A stretch of 64,000 nt of DNA from GCA-003244245 sp049673305 (GTDB lineage: Bacteria; Actinomycetota; Actinomycetes; Mycobacteriales; Pseudonocardiaceae): the NCBI GenBank assembly GCA_049673305.1, contig JBATXM010000290.1, forward strand, positions 94,442-158,441, read 5' to 3'. Position 1 is the stretch's first letter, and the number at the start of each line of letters is the position of its first letter. Positions 53,724 to 61,907 of the stretch are shown in pieces. The notes beneath the pieces were generated by a model that saw nothing but the letters and a program-made list of their open reading frames with translations, ran no database searches and was not told the DNA's origin. The translations under genes were made by a program, and so were the position numbers.

Positions 53724-55277
53724 GTGACCGAGCCAGCGGGAGGGCAGACACACCGGTCCCGCCCCCCGTGGCCGACTCCCGGGTATGTTCTCGGGCCGGG
53801 TCGTTACCGCTTTCTGTCCGAGGTTGGCCGCGACGACCACTGTGCCGTGCGCCTGTGGCGGGGCCGGGACCTGGTGCTGGACCGTGACGTTGCGCTCACC
53901 GTGTTTATCGCCGCAGCGCACGACCCCGGGGCGGCCGCGCTGATCCGCTCTGCCGTCGCGCGCGCGTTGCGCTCCGCTCGTCTGGAAACCGTGGGCGCCG
54001 TGCGGGTGCTGGATGTGCTGGATGTGCAAGAAGCAGAACGCAAGCACAACCCAGACGGCCCGACCACCGGCCCAGCTGCGGTCGTCGTCGCCGAGTGGAC
54101 ACCGGGTTGCGGCCTGGTCGACCTCCTGGATAGCGGGCCATTGCCGCCAGCGGTAGCGGCCCGCGTGCTGGCGCCGTTGGCTGGTGCGGTCGACGCCGCG
54201 CACAGCGCAGGCCTGATTCTCGGCTGCGACCATCCCGACCGGGTCCGGGTGAGTCCCGATCGGCAAGCCCGGCTCGCCTTCCCCGGCCCGCATCCCAGCA
54301 CGGGGTCCCGGGATGACATCCTCGGCTTGGGCGCGATGCTGTACCTGCTGCTCACCGGGTGCTGGCCGCTGCCTGACGGGCCAGCTGGCCTGCCGAGCGC
54401 GCCGATCGGGCCGAACGGCTTGCCGATCAGCCCCACGACGCTGCGGCCCGAGGTTCCCGTGGAGCTGTCCACTCTGGCGCTGCGCAGCATCTCCGGTCCC
54501 GGCACCGGTGGCGGCGTGCACACCGGAGCCGCCGTGCGCCACGTGCTCGAGTTCCACGCCTCGACCGCGGCGGACGACCTGTTCTCGGCCGGCACCCGAG
54601 GCGAGCGGGTCCGTCCGATCGATCTGCGACAAGCGCAGCGCCAACGCCGGATCAAATTTGGGGTGTCGATGACGGCGCTGGGTGCTGCCACCCTGCTGAT
54701 CATCGGCTACGCCGGCATGCAGGTGATCTCGGTGTTCACCGACACCGGGGGCACGCCACTGGTCGTCGCCACCGCCACCCCCGCTCCTGCCAGCAAGCCA
54801 CCAGCGCCGGTGCTGTCCGCGCCGCCGCGGGTCAAGCGCCTGGCGATTTATGACCCTTCCGGGTTGGGTAATCCGGACCACCAGAAGGACCTCGGCCATT
54901 TGCTGGACAGCAATCCGAACACAGGGTGGTCCACCGACTCCTACTTCCAGCAGTTTCCCAGCTACAAAAAGGGGCTCGGCGTGATGCTGAGCTTCGAGGC
55001 GCCCATCTCGGCAGCCTCGGTGACCGTGACATCGCCGATATCGCCGGGCCAGCCGGACACCGTGCTCGAGATACGCACCGCGACATCGGCGAACCCGCGA
55101 CTAGCTGACACCATTCTGGTCGGCACTGCCACCCTCAGTGCCAGCAACACCCAGATCCCCTTGAGGGCCGGCCCGCCAACGCGATACCTGCTGGTGTGGA
55201 TCACCCAACTGAGCGGTGCGGAAGGTCACCACCAGTCCACGATCAACAAGATCAGCGTCCAACAGCGGGCCACCTGA
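53724..55277 (+). CDS. MviN-type pseudokinase with outer discoidin-like domain
   Basis: A 517-aa protein matching the C-terminal half of mycobacterial MviN (Rv3910): a pseudokinase (about 25-290) with no HRD or DFG catalytic motif, a membrane helix (about 312-335), a Pro/Ala linker, and an outer F5/8-type domain (about 375-515, DSNPNTGWSTDSYF). In mycobacteria the pseudokinase is phosphorylated by PknB and binds FhaA to control MurJ. Here the polytopic MurJ part is absent, and only 83 bp separate this gene from DUF6049. AGGAAAGG lies about 10 nt before GTG 53724, so it is a real gene start and not a broken end of murJ. Confidence 0.87.
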   Translation: MTEPAGGQTHRSRPPWPTPGYVLGPGRYRFLSEVGRDDHCAVRLWRGRDLVLDRDVALTVFIAAAHDPGAAALIRSAVARALRSARLETVGAVRVLDVLDVQEAERKHNPDGPTTGPAAVVVAEWTPGCGLVDLLDSGPLPPAVAARVLAPLAGAVDAAHSAGLILGCDHPDRVRVSPDRQARLAFPGPHPSTGSRDDILGLGAMLYLLLTGCWPLPDGPAGLPSAPIGPNGLPISPTTLRPEVPVELSTLALRSISGPGTGGGVHTGAAVRHVLEFHASTAADDLFSAGTRGERVRPIDLRQAQRQRRIKFGVSMTALGAATLLIIGYAGMQVISVFTDTGGTPLVVATATPAPASKPPAPVLSAPPRVKRLAIYDPSGLGNPDHQKDLGHLLDSNPNTGWSTDSYFQQFPSYKKGLGVMLSFEAPISAASVTVTSPISPGQPDTVLEIRTATSANPRLADTILVGTATLSASNTQIPLRAGPPTRYLLVWITQLSGAEGHHQSTINKISVQQRAT

Positions 55278-55285
55278 GCCCGAGC

Positions 55286-55780
55286 TCAGTCCTGCGGTGG
55301 GTCCCAATGGGTGGGAACCCTGCGCATCGTGCCGTCGCAGGAACACGGTTCGGTGTTCACCGTCCGTGACCTCGAAGCGACGGGTAATGCCGGTGCGGGT
55401 GGCGGAGAGACCGGTAAGGGATTCAGCGCGGGTGCGACCGGCACCGGCTGGTGGGCGGCCACCGGGACGGGCTGGCGTTGCACCGCCACCCGGCGATAAA
55501 CGGTGGGGTGGGCTACCGGCTCCCGATCCACGGACCGGGAGCGCGGGGCAGGGATATCCGGATCCACTGCGGCAGGCTGAGGGTCGGATTGAACATCGGG
55601 CCCAGAGACAGGTACAGGGGCGGCGACATCCGGATGCGCCGCGATGGGCGGCAGGTCACGTGGCGGTACAGGCGCGGTGGTGAACGCCCCGTTGAACACC
55701 CCGGCGGACACTCCCGACAGCACCAGCACCAACGCGGTGCTCGCCACCAGGGCAATCACAGTGTTGCGCAGACTGAGCAC
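55286..55780 (-). CDS. proline-rich membrane-anchored protein
   Basis: A 164-aa protein with one N-terminal hydrophobic segment (about residues 6-28) and a long Pro/Val/Ala-rich outer region, ending with a Cys pair (PCSC). No named family. GTG 55780 has GGGGAGGG 5 nt upstream and is preferred to the ATG pair near 55858. It converges on the pseudokinase gene with 8 bp between stops. In mycobacteria sigM and trxBA follow mviN here; none is visible. Confidence 0.65.
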   Translation of the reverse strand: MLSLRNTVIALVASTALVLVLSGVSAGVFNGAFTTAPVPPRDLPPIAAHPDVAAPVPVSGPDVQSDPQPAAVDPDIPAPRSRSVDREPVAHPTVYRRVAVQRQPVPVAAHQPVPVAPALNPLPVSPPPAPALPVASRSRTVNTEPCSCDGTMRRVPTHWDPPQD

Positions 55781-56136
55781 AGTCCCTCCCCAAGCCCCGC
55801 TCACTGAACGTACCTCTGTCTTAACGTCACAAGACCCCGATCCGTTAGCCACCATCATCGCATTCGTGGGCCAGACACGATCCGATTCGGGTCAACGACG
55901 AGGCTGCGGAGCTGTCCGGTCGAGGATGACCACCACGAAGCGAGGCCTTAGCGGTGGCCGACCCCAACGGCAGGAGATCTGCTCGGAGCCACTCCAACAG
56001 CCCTACTGTCGAACTCGGCAACAGTGGGGTCGGTTGCGGATCACGGTGAAGTCGTCGGGCGTCTGGCTGGTCAGGGTGCGGATGCGCACACCCATCAGGG
56101 GCCTGGCGGTGGCTGCATCATCATTCCCCTAACCGC
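55781..56136. other. gene-free spacer with an inverted copy of the 48005 repeat
   Basis: No convincing gene on either strand. At 55994-56019 lies a 26-nt string whose reverse complement matches 48005-48030 at 25 positions. It also begins a local hairpin, CCCTACTGT with ACAGTGGGG (56001-56009 and 56021-56029). Upstream of 55858 a promoter for the proline-rich gene is expected but not identifiable by eye. Confidence 0.5.
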
Positions 56137-56183
56137 TGGGGGGTTCTCCTTTTCGCGGGGCACGCGAAAAGGAGAACCCCCCA
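56137..56183 (-). terminator. 21-bp perfect hairpin after the 30-codon gene
   Basis: A 21-bp perfect stem (56137-56157 and 56163-56183) with a 5-nt loop; on the plus strand the left arm reads TGGGGGGTTCTCCTTTTCGC plus G. It starts 17 bp after the stop codon of the small minus-strand gene at 56201-56293 and is by far the strongest simple hairpin in the window, so I take it as that gene's intrinsic terminator. No T tract follows. Confidence 0.75.
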
Positions 56184-56200
56184 CCAATGTCAGTGGCTTA

Positions 56201-56293
56201 TTACCACCGGCCGCGTCGCCCGCGACGGTCGTTGTCATGGCGTCGGCACCGGTCGTTGTCGTTGCGCCGCCAATTCCAGGGTTGTGCTCTCAT
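56201..56293 (-). CDS. 30-aa Arg/Asp-rich peptide
   Basis: A short open frame, ATG at 56293 to TAA at 56201, encoding 30 residues that begin MRAQPWNWRR, contain NDNDR and HDNDR, and end RRGRRGRW. GAGGAGGG lies about 9 nt upstream of the ATG, one of the best ribosome sites in the window, and a perfect 21-bp hairpin follows the stop. Eleven Arg, six Asp and three Trp give a strongly charged, probably disordered or nucleic-acid-binding peptide. Function unknown. It is divergent from the XRE/TPR gene at 56626. The 327-bp leader holds two direct copies of ATTCCCAGCGAAC (about 56383 and 56415), possibly operator sites. Confidence 0.6.
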   Translation of the reverse strand: MRAQPWNWRRNDNDRCRRHDNDRRGRRGRW

Positions 56294-56625
56294 TTTTTCT
56301 TTCCCTCCTCTTGTGAGGAAACGCTCGGGTGCGTTGTCCTCGCTGATGACTACGTTACCCCGCCCATCGCCCGAGTGTCTGGCATTCCCAGCGAACCTCC
56401 AGCCCACTCCCGGTATTCCCAGCGAACTCTCGGGCGCCATAGGGAACCCGGCGGATTGATGACCGCCGAAGAAAACGCGCTGGTTTTTAGCTGGCCGCAC
56501 AGTCGTGGCGGACCTCAGCGCCGCCGACACGGGGCTCCCTTCCCCGGCGGGTCGGTGCTCGGGCGTCCCAAGTACGGTCACCAGGGAATATCGCGTGAGT
56601 TCGGGGGTGCTGGAGGTACGTGGGG

Positions 56626-57828
56626 ATGGCTGAGCCGACGATCGGTGAGCGGATTCGGGCGCTGCGCAAGCCCGCCTACACCCAGGATGCCCTCGCGGCT
56701 GCGGCTGAGGTCAGCGTGGACGTCATCCGTAAGCTCGAGCAGGGCCGCCGGCACACCGCGTCCATCGGCACGTTGCAGCGCATCGCCCACGCTCTAAACG
56801 TCGATATCGCCGCGTTGCTGGGCCCTTCCCGGCCGGTGTCAAGCGCGGGGGAGGCTCGGGTGGAGGCCATTCGGGAGGCGTTGACCAGTATTGATGACCT
56901 GCTGGATGAGTTGGACGGTGCCGATGCCCCCGACCTGACCGAGTTGTGCCGCACCGTCAGCTACGCCTGGGGAGCGCACTGGGCGGGCCGGTACGGGCCG
57001 CTGGTGGCGATGGTGCCCCGCCTGCTGGCCGAGGCGGCGGCCGCCCTCCACGACGCCACCGCGCCCGAGGCGGGGCGGGCGGCTGACCTGGCCTCCCAGA
57101 TCCACCAGATCACGGCCGCGATACTGCCGGGTCTTGGTGCGACCGATCTCGGGCACGTCGCGGCCCGGGAGGCGGTGCGGTTGGCCGCCCTCACGTCGGA
57201 TCCACTGCGGGTCGCCACTGCCCGCAGTTCGCTCGGTCATGTGCTCATCCGTCAAGGCCGGTTCGTGGACGCCGAGCGGCTCTATGTGGCCACCGCGCAG
57301 AACATGCAATCCGAGGGGGACGCCAGCATCGCCCACCTGTCGGTGTATGGCGGGGTGTTGCTGGGCGGGGCGACCTCCGCCGCCCAGCAGGGTCGCGTCG
57401 GGGCGGCCACTGACCTGCTGGCCGAGGCCACCACGGTGGCCCAGCGCACCGGCGTGGACCGCACTGACTATGAGGTCGTGTTCGGACCCAGCTGTGTGGT
57501 GATGCAGTCCGTGGACTGCTCGGTGGTCACCCAGGATTATGTGAAGGCTGCGGAGGTGGCCCGGAGGATGCCGCCGGACTCAGCGATGCCGCTGATCTCC
57601 CGCTGCCGCCATCTGGTGGACGTCGCGCACGCCCAGCTGCGCCTGGGTCATGATCGGGTCGCGGAGTCCGCGCTGCTGACGATGGAACGGGCGGCACCGG
57701 AGTGGACCGCGCACCAGCGACTGCCTCGAATACTCGTTGGTGAGCTGTTGGCGCGGAGCCGCCCGTCACCCCGGCTCCGCGAACTGGCGCACCGCCTGGG
57801 CGCCACCCGGGCGGCACAACCTTCCTAA
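56626..57828 (+). CDS. XRE-family regulator with TPR-like C-terminal domain
   Basis: A 400-aa protein: helix-turn-helix at about residues 8-65 (DALAAAAEVSVDVIRKLEQG), then a long helical region (about 90-395) resembling TPR repeats (SSLGHVLIRQGRFVDAERLY, SALLTMERAAPEW). Such regulators often respond to peptides or partner proteins. ATG 56626 has GGAGG 9 nt upstream; a GTG at 56620 is too close. It is followed after 41 bp by a small gene, as a probable operon. Confidence 0.88.
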   Translation: MAEPTIGERIRALRKPAYTQDALAAAAEVSVDVIRKLEQGRRHTASIGTLQRIAHALNVDIAALLGPSRPVSSAGEARVEAIREALTSIDDLLDELDGADAPDLTELCRTVSYAWGAHWAGRYGPLVAMVPRLLAEAAAALHDATAPEAGRAADLASQIHQITAAILPGLGATDLGHVAAREAVRLAALTSDPLRVATARSSLGHVLIRQGRFVDAERLYVATAQNMQSEGDASIAHLSVYGGVLLGGATSAAQQGRVGAATDLLAEATTVAQRTGVDRTDYEVVFGPSCVVMQSVDCSVVTQDYVKAAEVARRMPPDSAMPLISRCRHLVDVAHAQLRLGHDRVAESALLTMERAAPEWTAHQRLPRILVGELLARSRPSPRLRELAHRLGATRAAQPS

Positions 57829-57869
57829 ACTGCCGGTAGGGCACGACGCCCGATCACCGGAAGGTCACG

Positions 57870-58055
57870 GTGGCCGACAGTGATCTCATGACCATGGATT
57901 CCACACCAGCCCCGTACGTCCGCAGCGGGGATCCCCGCTGGGGCTCCACCCGGGATAAGACCTTTCGCGGTGTGCTGCAGCTCCGCACCCCTGAGGGCGA
58001 GACCGGGACGATGCGAGAACTGCTCGACAAGGCGACCCGCAGCGTCAGGAATTGA
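57870..58055 (+). CDS. small protein downstream of XRE/TPR regulator
   Basis: A 61-aa hydrophilic protein beginning at a GTG with GGAAGG 6 nt upstream. It contains VRSGDPRWGSTRDKTFRG and ends in a basic helix (LLDKATRSVRN). No family recognised; it may be a partner of the preceding regulator. Confidence 0.55.
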   Translation: MADSDLMTMDSTPAPYVRSGDPRWGSTRDKTFRGVLQLRTPEGETGTMRELLDKATRSVRN

Positions 58056-58236
58056 TCCGAACGATGACGCTGTGCGGCTCGTCCAGCCACACCGTCCCAG
58101 CCCGGTGCGCCTCAGTCACCCGGAGGTCCTTGACACCGCGACCCTGTAGCGGCAGTACCACCCCGGCCACGACGAATTGTCGCAATCCTGGGAGGTCATG
58201 CCGTGACGTCGCCGGACCGACGCGCGGTCGCGGCAC
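58045..58236 (-). CDS. possible small protein, minus strand
   Basis: A 63-codon frame whose second half (RVTEAHRAGTVWLDEPHSVI) reads like a real protein and has high GC in third positions, better than the other frames across 58056-58200. The start is uncertain; a later GTG near 58170 is possible. It overlaps the 3' end of the previous gene by 11 bp and the start of the next. Weak support. Confidence 0.3.
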   Translation of the reverse strand: MPRPRVGPATSRHDLPGLRQFVVAGVVLPLQGRGVKDLRVTEAHRAGTVWLDEPHSVIVRINS

Positions 58237-58508
58237 GGATCAAGGCCGAGACGGGCATCGACGTGCTCGACAGCGGCGCCGATGCCGCAGCGGCCGCAGC
58301 CGCGATGCGGCGGGCTTGGCGCCAGGTTGCCGGAACGATCGGCGGGAGTCTGGTCGGCACCCTGGCGCTGCTCTGCATCATCCTCGTGTTCGCACCGGGC
58401 AACGCCCCGACTGGTGTGCGCCCCACGTGCGCCGTCGTCGGCGTCGCGCTGGCAGCGGCCGGCACAGCACTGGTGGTGTGGGCTATCCGAACGGCACGAC
58501 GACCGTGA
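58203..58508 (+). CDS. small two-helix membrane protein
   Basis: A 101-aa protein with an amphipathic N terminus (DRRAVAARIKAETGIDVLD) and two membrane helices (about 45-65 and 75-95). GTG 58203 follows GGGAGG by 8 nt. No known family. It may belong to the XRE/TPR transcript. Confidence 0.6.
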   Translation: MTSPDRRAVAARIKAETGIDVLDSGADAAAAAAAMRRAWRQVAGTIGGSLVGTLALLCIILVFAPGNAPTGVRPTCAVVGVALAAAGTALVVWAIRTARRP

Positions 58509-58610
58509 GGTCTACGCGATCGAGCTGCCGGTGGGTCCTGCGGTCGCAGTGATCGATGAGCGCTGGCTGAACTTGCCGGCTCCCCCGATGGGGAGTTTTA
58601 CCAGACGGGC

Positions 58611-58739
58611 TACGGTCGTTTCACGATCGCATACGGGAATCCTAGCGCAGGCGGAGCACCCAGGTGCCGACGGGATCATCTTCGGACACCGGCTGGCTGC
58701 GGGTTCCCGGCCTATCTATGCGACCGTGAAACGACCGTG
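58611..58739. repeat. 129-bp element with inverted terminal repeats
   Basis: Ends TACGGTCGTTTCACGATCGC plus ATA (58611-58633) and the complement of 58717-58739 agree at 21 of 23 positions, with 83 bp between. An 11-bp direct repeat CTTGCCGGCTC lies outside at 58572-58582 and 58749-58759. The end sequence matches a hairpin arm at 41724-41740 exactly over 17 nt. Fits a small non-coding mobile repeat, or a long hairpin terminator. No gene is seen in 58509-58885. Confidence 0.5.
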
Positions 58740-58885
58740 CCAGACAGGCTTGCCGGCTCGGACGTCGATCTGGCAAGCTTCCTTGACCCGCCACCATTCC
58801 GCGAACTGCCCTTGACGACACATCGCGCAGGCTGACTCGATCACGGAAAATGAACCAGATCCAGTTTTCGCGTGCCTTCGGTGTG

Positions 58886-59986
58886 CTACGCCTGCGGGAC
58901 CGGCGTGATACCAAGGTAAGGCTTAAGGAGAATTCCTAGCTGCAGGGTCAGCATCCGCATCCATGCCTGACCCACCTCCCCGGCCACTGCCGCTTCGGGA
59001 ACCTTCCCGAAGACATACTCGCCGTCGGGTCCAGGGGCGATGGTGTTCAGCGCTGTCATGACTCTCATCTCGACCCATCCCATGAGGGCGATGGTCAGAT
59101 CGGCCGGGATGACCACGTGTGGATGTGTCCCACCACCTTTGACATGGGCGTCGGCTACTTTGGACATGTAGGTGTGGAAATCGCCGTCCATCGGATTTGT
59201 GGTGCTCTTGGTCCACCACGCCTTGAGCGTCATCTTACGCTGCGCGAGGTGTGAGACGTCCTGGAAGTATCCGGCCGATTCTGGACGGGAAAGCAGGTAA
59301 TCGTAGGTAAGGGTGACCACACCCCCTGCCGCTGGTCCCAGTAACGGGCCGGTCTTGCGCAGGATCGACGCCTCCTTGGCGCCGAAACCCGCAAACTCCG
59401 CGTAGGGATGGAACTCGGCGGCGTCATGACGGCCAAGGGGGCTGTCCGGTTCTGCCAGGCTGGGTGCGAGGATGATCCCGAGTTGCAGCATGAACTGGTT
59501 CATCCATGCCGCTCCGGCGGCGGAGACCGTGGCGGTGTTGCAGGTCTCTCCCATGGCGTGGAGGAGCTGTCCCTGTAACCAGGCGGTGAGCGCCAAGACG
59601 AGTTGGGGTGGAAGCGGTACCCGTACTCCCGGGAAGGTCACTTCATTTTCCCTGACATGACTGATCTCTCGCACGAAGTCGGCCAGCTCGCCGTCAAACG
59701 GCCCGGCGATCGTCCTGTCCAGCCACTCCTTGATGAGCGGTTCGCTGACCGGTAGGTCTGATCCGCCCATCAGTGGGGCGGATTCCGGACGCGCCATCAG
59801 GTATGCGGATATCTCCCCTGGGATGCGGTCGATGAACGCCGCGATGTTCCTGCCTGTCTCTTGGACGGCCACTGCCTCGTACGCCCGGAACCCGGCGAAG
59901 TCGGCAAGTGGCGCGAATTCTGGTGTTACCAGCTGATCGCCCCCTTGGGCCTCGCGGATTTCCTCGGTCTGACTGTCGATGGTCAT
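58886..59986 (-). CDS. tandem protoglobin-like protein
   Basis: A 366-aa protein made of two related halves (about 22-175 and 195-360). Each begins FA-FAGF-A-EA or similar, has an ISAYLMARPESAP or YDYLLSRPESAGYF helix, then a WLDRTI or WWTKSTT segment, a His in EISHVREN and VADAHVKGG, and a V--P-----AL--W- helix. This pattern matches the protoglobin/globin-sensor domain, with the two His as haem-ligand candidates. No output domain is attached, so it may bind or sense O2, NO or CO rather than signal. ATG 59986 has GGGGAGA 6 nt upstream and is preferred to the longer start at 60019. Confidence 0.65.
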   Translation of the reverse strand: MTIDSQTEEIREAQGGDQLVTPEFAPLADFAGFRAYEAVAVQETGRNIAAFIDRIPGEISAYLMARPESAPLMGGSDLPVSEPLIKEWLDRTIAGPFDGELADFVREISHVRENEVTFPGVRVPLPPQLVLALTAWLQGQLLHAMGETCNTATVSAAGAAWMNQFMLQLGIILAPSLAEPDSPLGRHDAAEFHPYAEFAGFGAKEASILRKTGPLLGPAAGGVVTLTYDYLLSRPESAGYFQDVSHLAQRKMTLKAWWTKSTTNPMDGDFHTYMSKVADAHVKGGGTHPHVVIPADLTIALMGWVEMRVMTALNTIAPGPDGEYVFGKVPEAAVAGEVGQAWMRMLTLQLGILLKPYLGITPVPQA

Positions 59987-60797
59987 GATTATCTCCCCAT
60001 GACTCAGGTAGTAACCCATATTCGTGAGAGCTAGAATCTGGACATGACACGGCGGCCAGATGCCCCTGATCTGACCTTACCGGACTCCCGTCGAGTCGAT
60101 TGTTACGCCAGTGTTGGATTTCTGTAGCTACTTTTACACATGAGTTAAGCTCCCGTTACGAGCTGCCAAATCTGTGACCCGACAACCATCCTGGTACTAT
60201 GATCCACCCAACGGAGCTGCTGGCCGAAGGTTGCATAGCTGCTTCGCTGTCGCCGAACGCGCCTCCCACCTGGCGGTGAGTACTGCTGGCATGACGACCG
60301 CAACGCGGTCACGCCCCGGATCTGCTTCAACGAAGTGCCCGTGGCGTAACCAGTCAGCAGAGTTTATGATCAGGAGCAGGTCTCCGGCATCGTCAATGGG
60401 CCGACGCCGTTGCGAAGGGCGGCAGTTGATGGATGACGCGGGCTCGACGGTAGAACGGGTGGTGGAGGTGCGCGTGGGGGCTACCGGCTGGAGCAGTGTA
60501 CCGATGACGTCACTCACCGCGCCGGGCCGCTTCGCGACCGCGCCGCGCGCCGCAGGCCAGAAGATCTGTTCCGACAGCGTTATCGCAGGTCCGGATGATC
60601 CCGCCGCTGGTCGGGCTCATTACTGAACATCCCTGGCGGCTGCGTCTGATACCTCAATAGCGGTTGGATTACGCGTTCGAGTGCCATCGATCACAGGATC
60701 ACCGCAGCGTCCGCCGGTATGGCACGCTGGCATGTGTCGCCCCAGACCCCGGTGATGCAGCCGGTTGTCACGCGCTCTGCGCACTTTAGGGGACTGT
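59987..60797. other. gene-poor spacer
   Basis: About 810 bp with no gene I would stand behind. A minus-strand frame at 60197-60517 contains ADWLRHGHFVEADPGRDRVA, which looks protein-like, and could be a decayed or unrecognised small gene; its N-terminal half does not. The part just upstream of the protoglobin gene is AT-richer and probably holds its promoter. Confidence 0.4.
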
Positions 60798-61715
60798 ATG
60801 TCGGTCATCTTGAGGTCTGTTCCGCCTGAGCTACCACATCGGGATCAGCGCGAGTTCGCTGTTCGAGATCGTCGGGTCACCGTGGATGGGATGAATACCC
60901 AGTACCTGGAGGCCGGTGCGGGACCGCCGCTGTTGCTGCTGCATGGCTACGAGCAGAGCGCGACGAGTTGGCGGTGGGTCATCCCGGGGCTGGCCCGGAC
61001 CCATCGGGTGTTGGCGCTGAGCCTGCCCGGTCACGGAGACAGCGCCCCGGCGGCCGGTGGCTACGCCCCGGGCCGCGACCTGGCCCCGTTCGTGACCGGC
61101 TTCCTCGACACCCTCGGCGTGGGTCCGCTTGAGGTGGTCGGAAACTCGGTGGGCGGTGCGGTCGCGCTGCGGCTGGCCCTGGCCGACCCCAAGCGGGTGC
61201 GAACGCTGACCCTGGTCGCCAGCGCGGGCCTGGGGCGCGACGTCAACCCACTGCTTGCCCTGGCCGCCCAGCCAGTCCTGGGCGAGCTGGCGATCCTGCT
61301 CAGCCGCGTGCCAGGCGGTGACCTGCTGCGCACGACCATGTCCGCCGCGATGCTGTTCGCCCAGCCTTGGCGGGTGCCTGCGGAGTTCGTCACCGAGCAG
61401 CACGCGCTGGGTCACCGGGCTGGCCACCTCGAAGCGGCCACCGCGATGGCTCGCGCGCTGTTCGACGTCAACGGACAACGTGACGTGCTGCTCGACCAAC
61501 TCCACACCTTGACGATGCCGACCCTGGTCATCTGGGGCGCGTGTGATTACGTGCTCCCCGCTTACCAGGCTCAGGCTGCGGTGGATCGCCTGCCCGCTGG
61601 GCGGTTGTCGTTGTTTCCCGATTGCGGACACCTGCCCCACGTGGAGTGCCCCGACCGGTTCGCCGCCGTGCTCAGCGAGTTCCTCACCGAGCACCAACAC
61701 CCCCCGGCCGCGTAG
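60798..61715 (+). CDS. alpha/beta hydrolase
   Basis: A 305-aa hydrolase with all catalytic parts: oxyanion region LLHGYEQSATSW near residue 45, nucleophile elbow GNSVGG, acid in WGACDYVLP and His in DCGHLPHVE. ATG 60798 is preceded by AGGGGAC. The cap region is helical. Substrate unknown; members include esterases, epoxide hydrolases and C-C bond hydrolases. Confidence 0.92.
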   Translation: MSVILRSVPPELPHRDQREFAVRDRRVTVDGMNTQYLEAGAGPPLLLLHGYEQSATSWRWVIPGLARTHRVLALSLPGHGDSAPAAGGYAPGRDLAPFVTGFLDTLGVGPLEVVGNSVGGAVALRLALADPKRVRTLTLVASAGLGRDVNPLLALAAQPVLGELAILLSRVPGGDLLRTTMSAAMLFAQPWRVPAEFVTEQHALGHRAGHLEAATAMARALFDVNGQRDVLLDQLHTLTMPTLVIWGACDYVLPAYQAQAAVDRLPAGRLSLFPDCGHLPHVECPDRFAAVLSEFLTEHQHPPAA

Positions 61716-61722
61716 CGCATCA

Positions 61723-61855
61723 TGCACCCCCACTCGCGTACGTCAACGAGTACCCGCCCTGGCAGTTCTTGACTCAGTTCGTCCCCGACTTCCGGATCCA
61801 CCAGCTGACCTGCACCACCGGATACCTTGCACTGGGCCACGCCGGGGGCCGCTAG
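61723..61855 (+). pseudogene. possible C-terminal gene remnant
   Basis: An open stretch without its own start that reads NEYPPWQFLTQFVPDF then IHQLTCTTGYLALGH before a TAG. Third positions are GC-rich as in real genes. No family recognised. It may be the tail of a lost gene between the hydrolase and the CBS fragment. Confidence 0.25.
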
Positions 61856-61907
61856 ATATCCTGCCCTCAATGCTAGAGCCTACGCGCCCTATTTGAGCAG
61901 ATACTTG

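Noticed and set aside
56024..56797. 257-codon plus-strand frame spanning the hairpin at 56137
   Set aside because: It reads through the perfect hairpin and over the start of the XRE/TPR gene in another frame; no motif and poor codon pattern.
60620..60808. Minus-strand frame and a GCGTTCGAGTGCC string resembling a tRNA T arm
   Set aside because: No acceptor or anticodon stems can be built around the string, and the frame overlaps the hydrolase start without a ribosome site.
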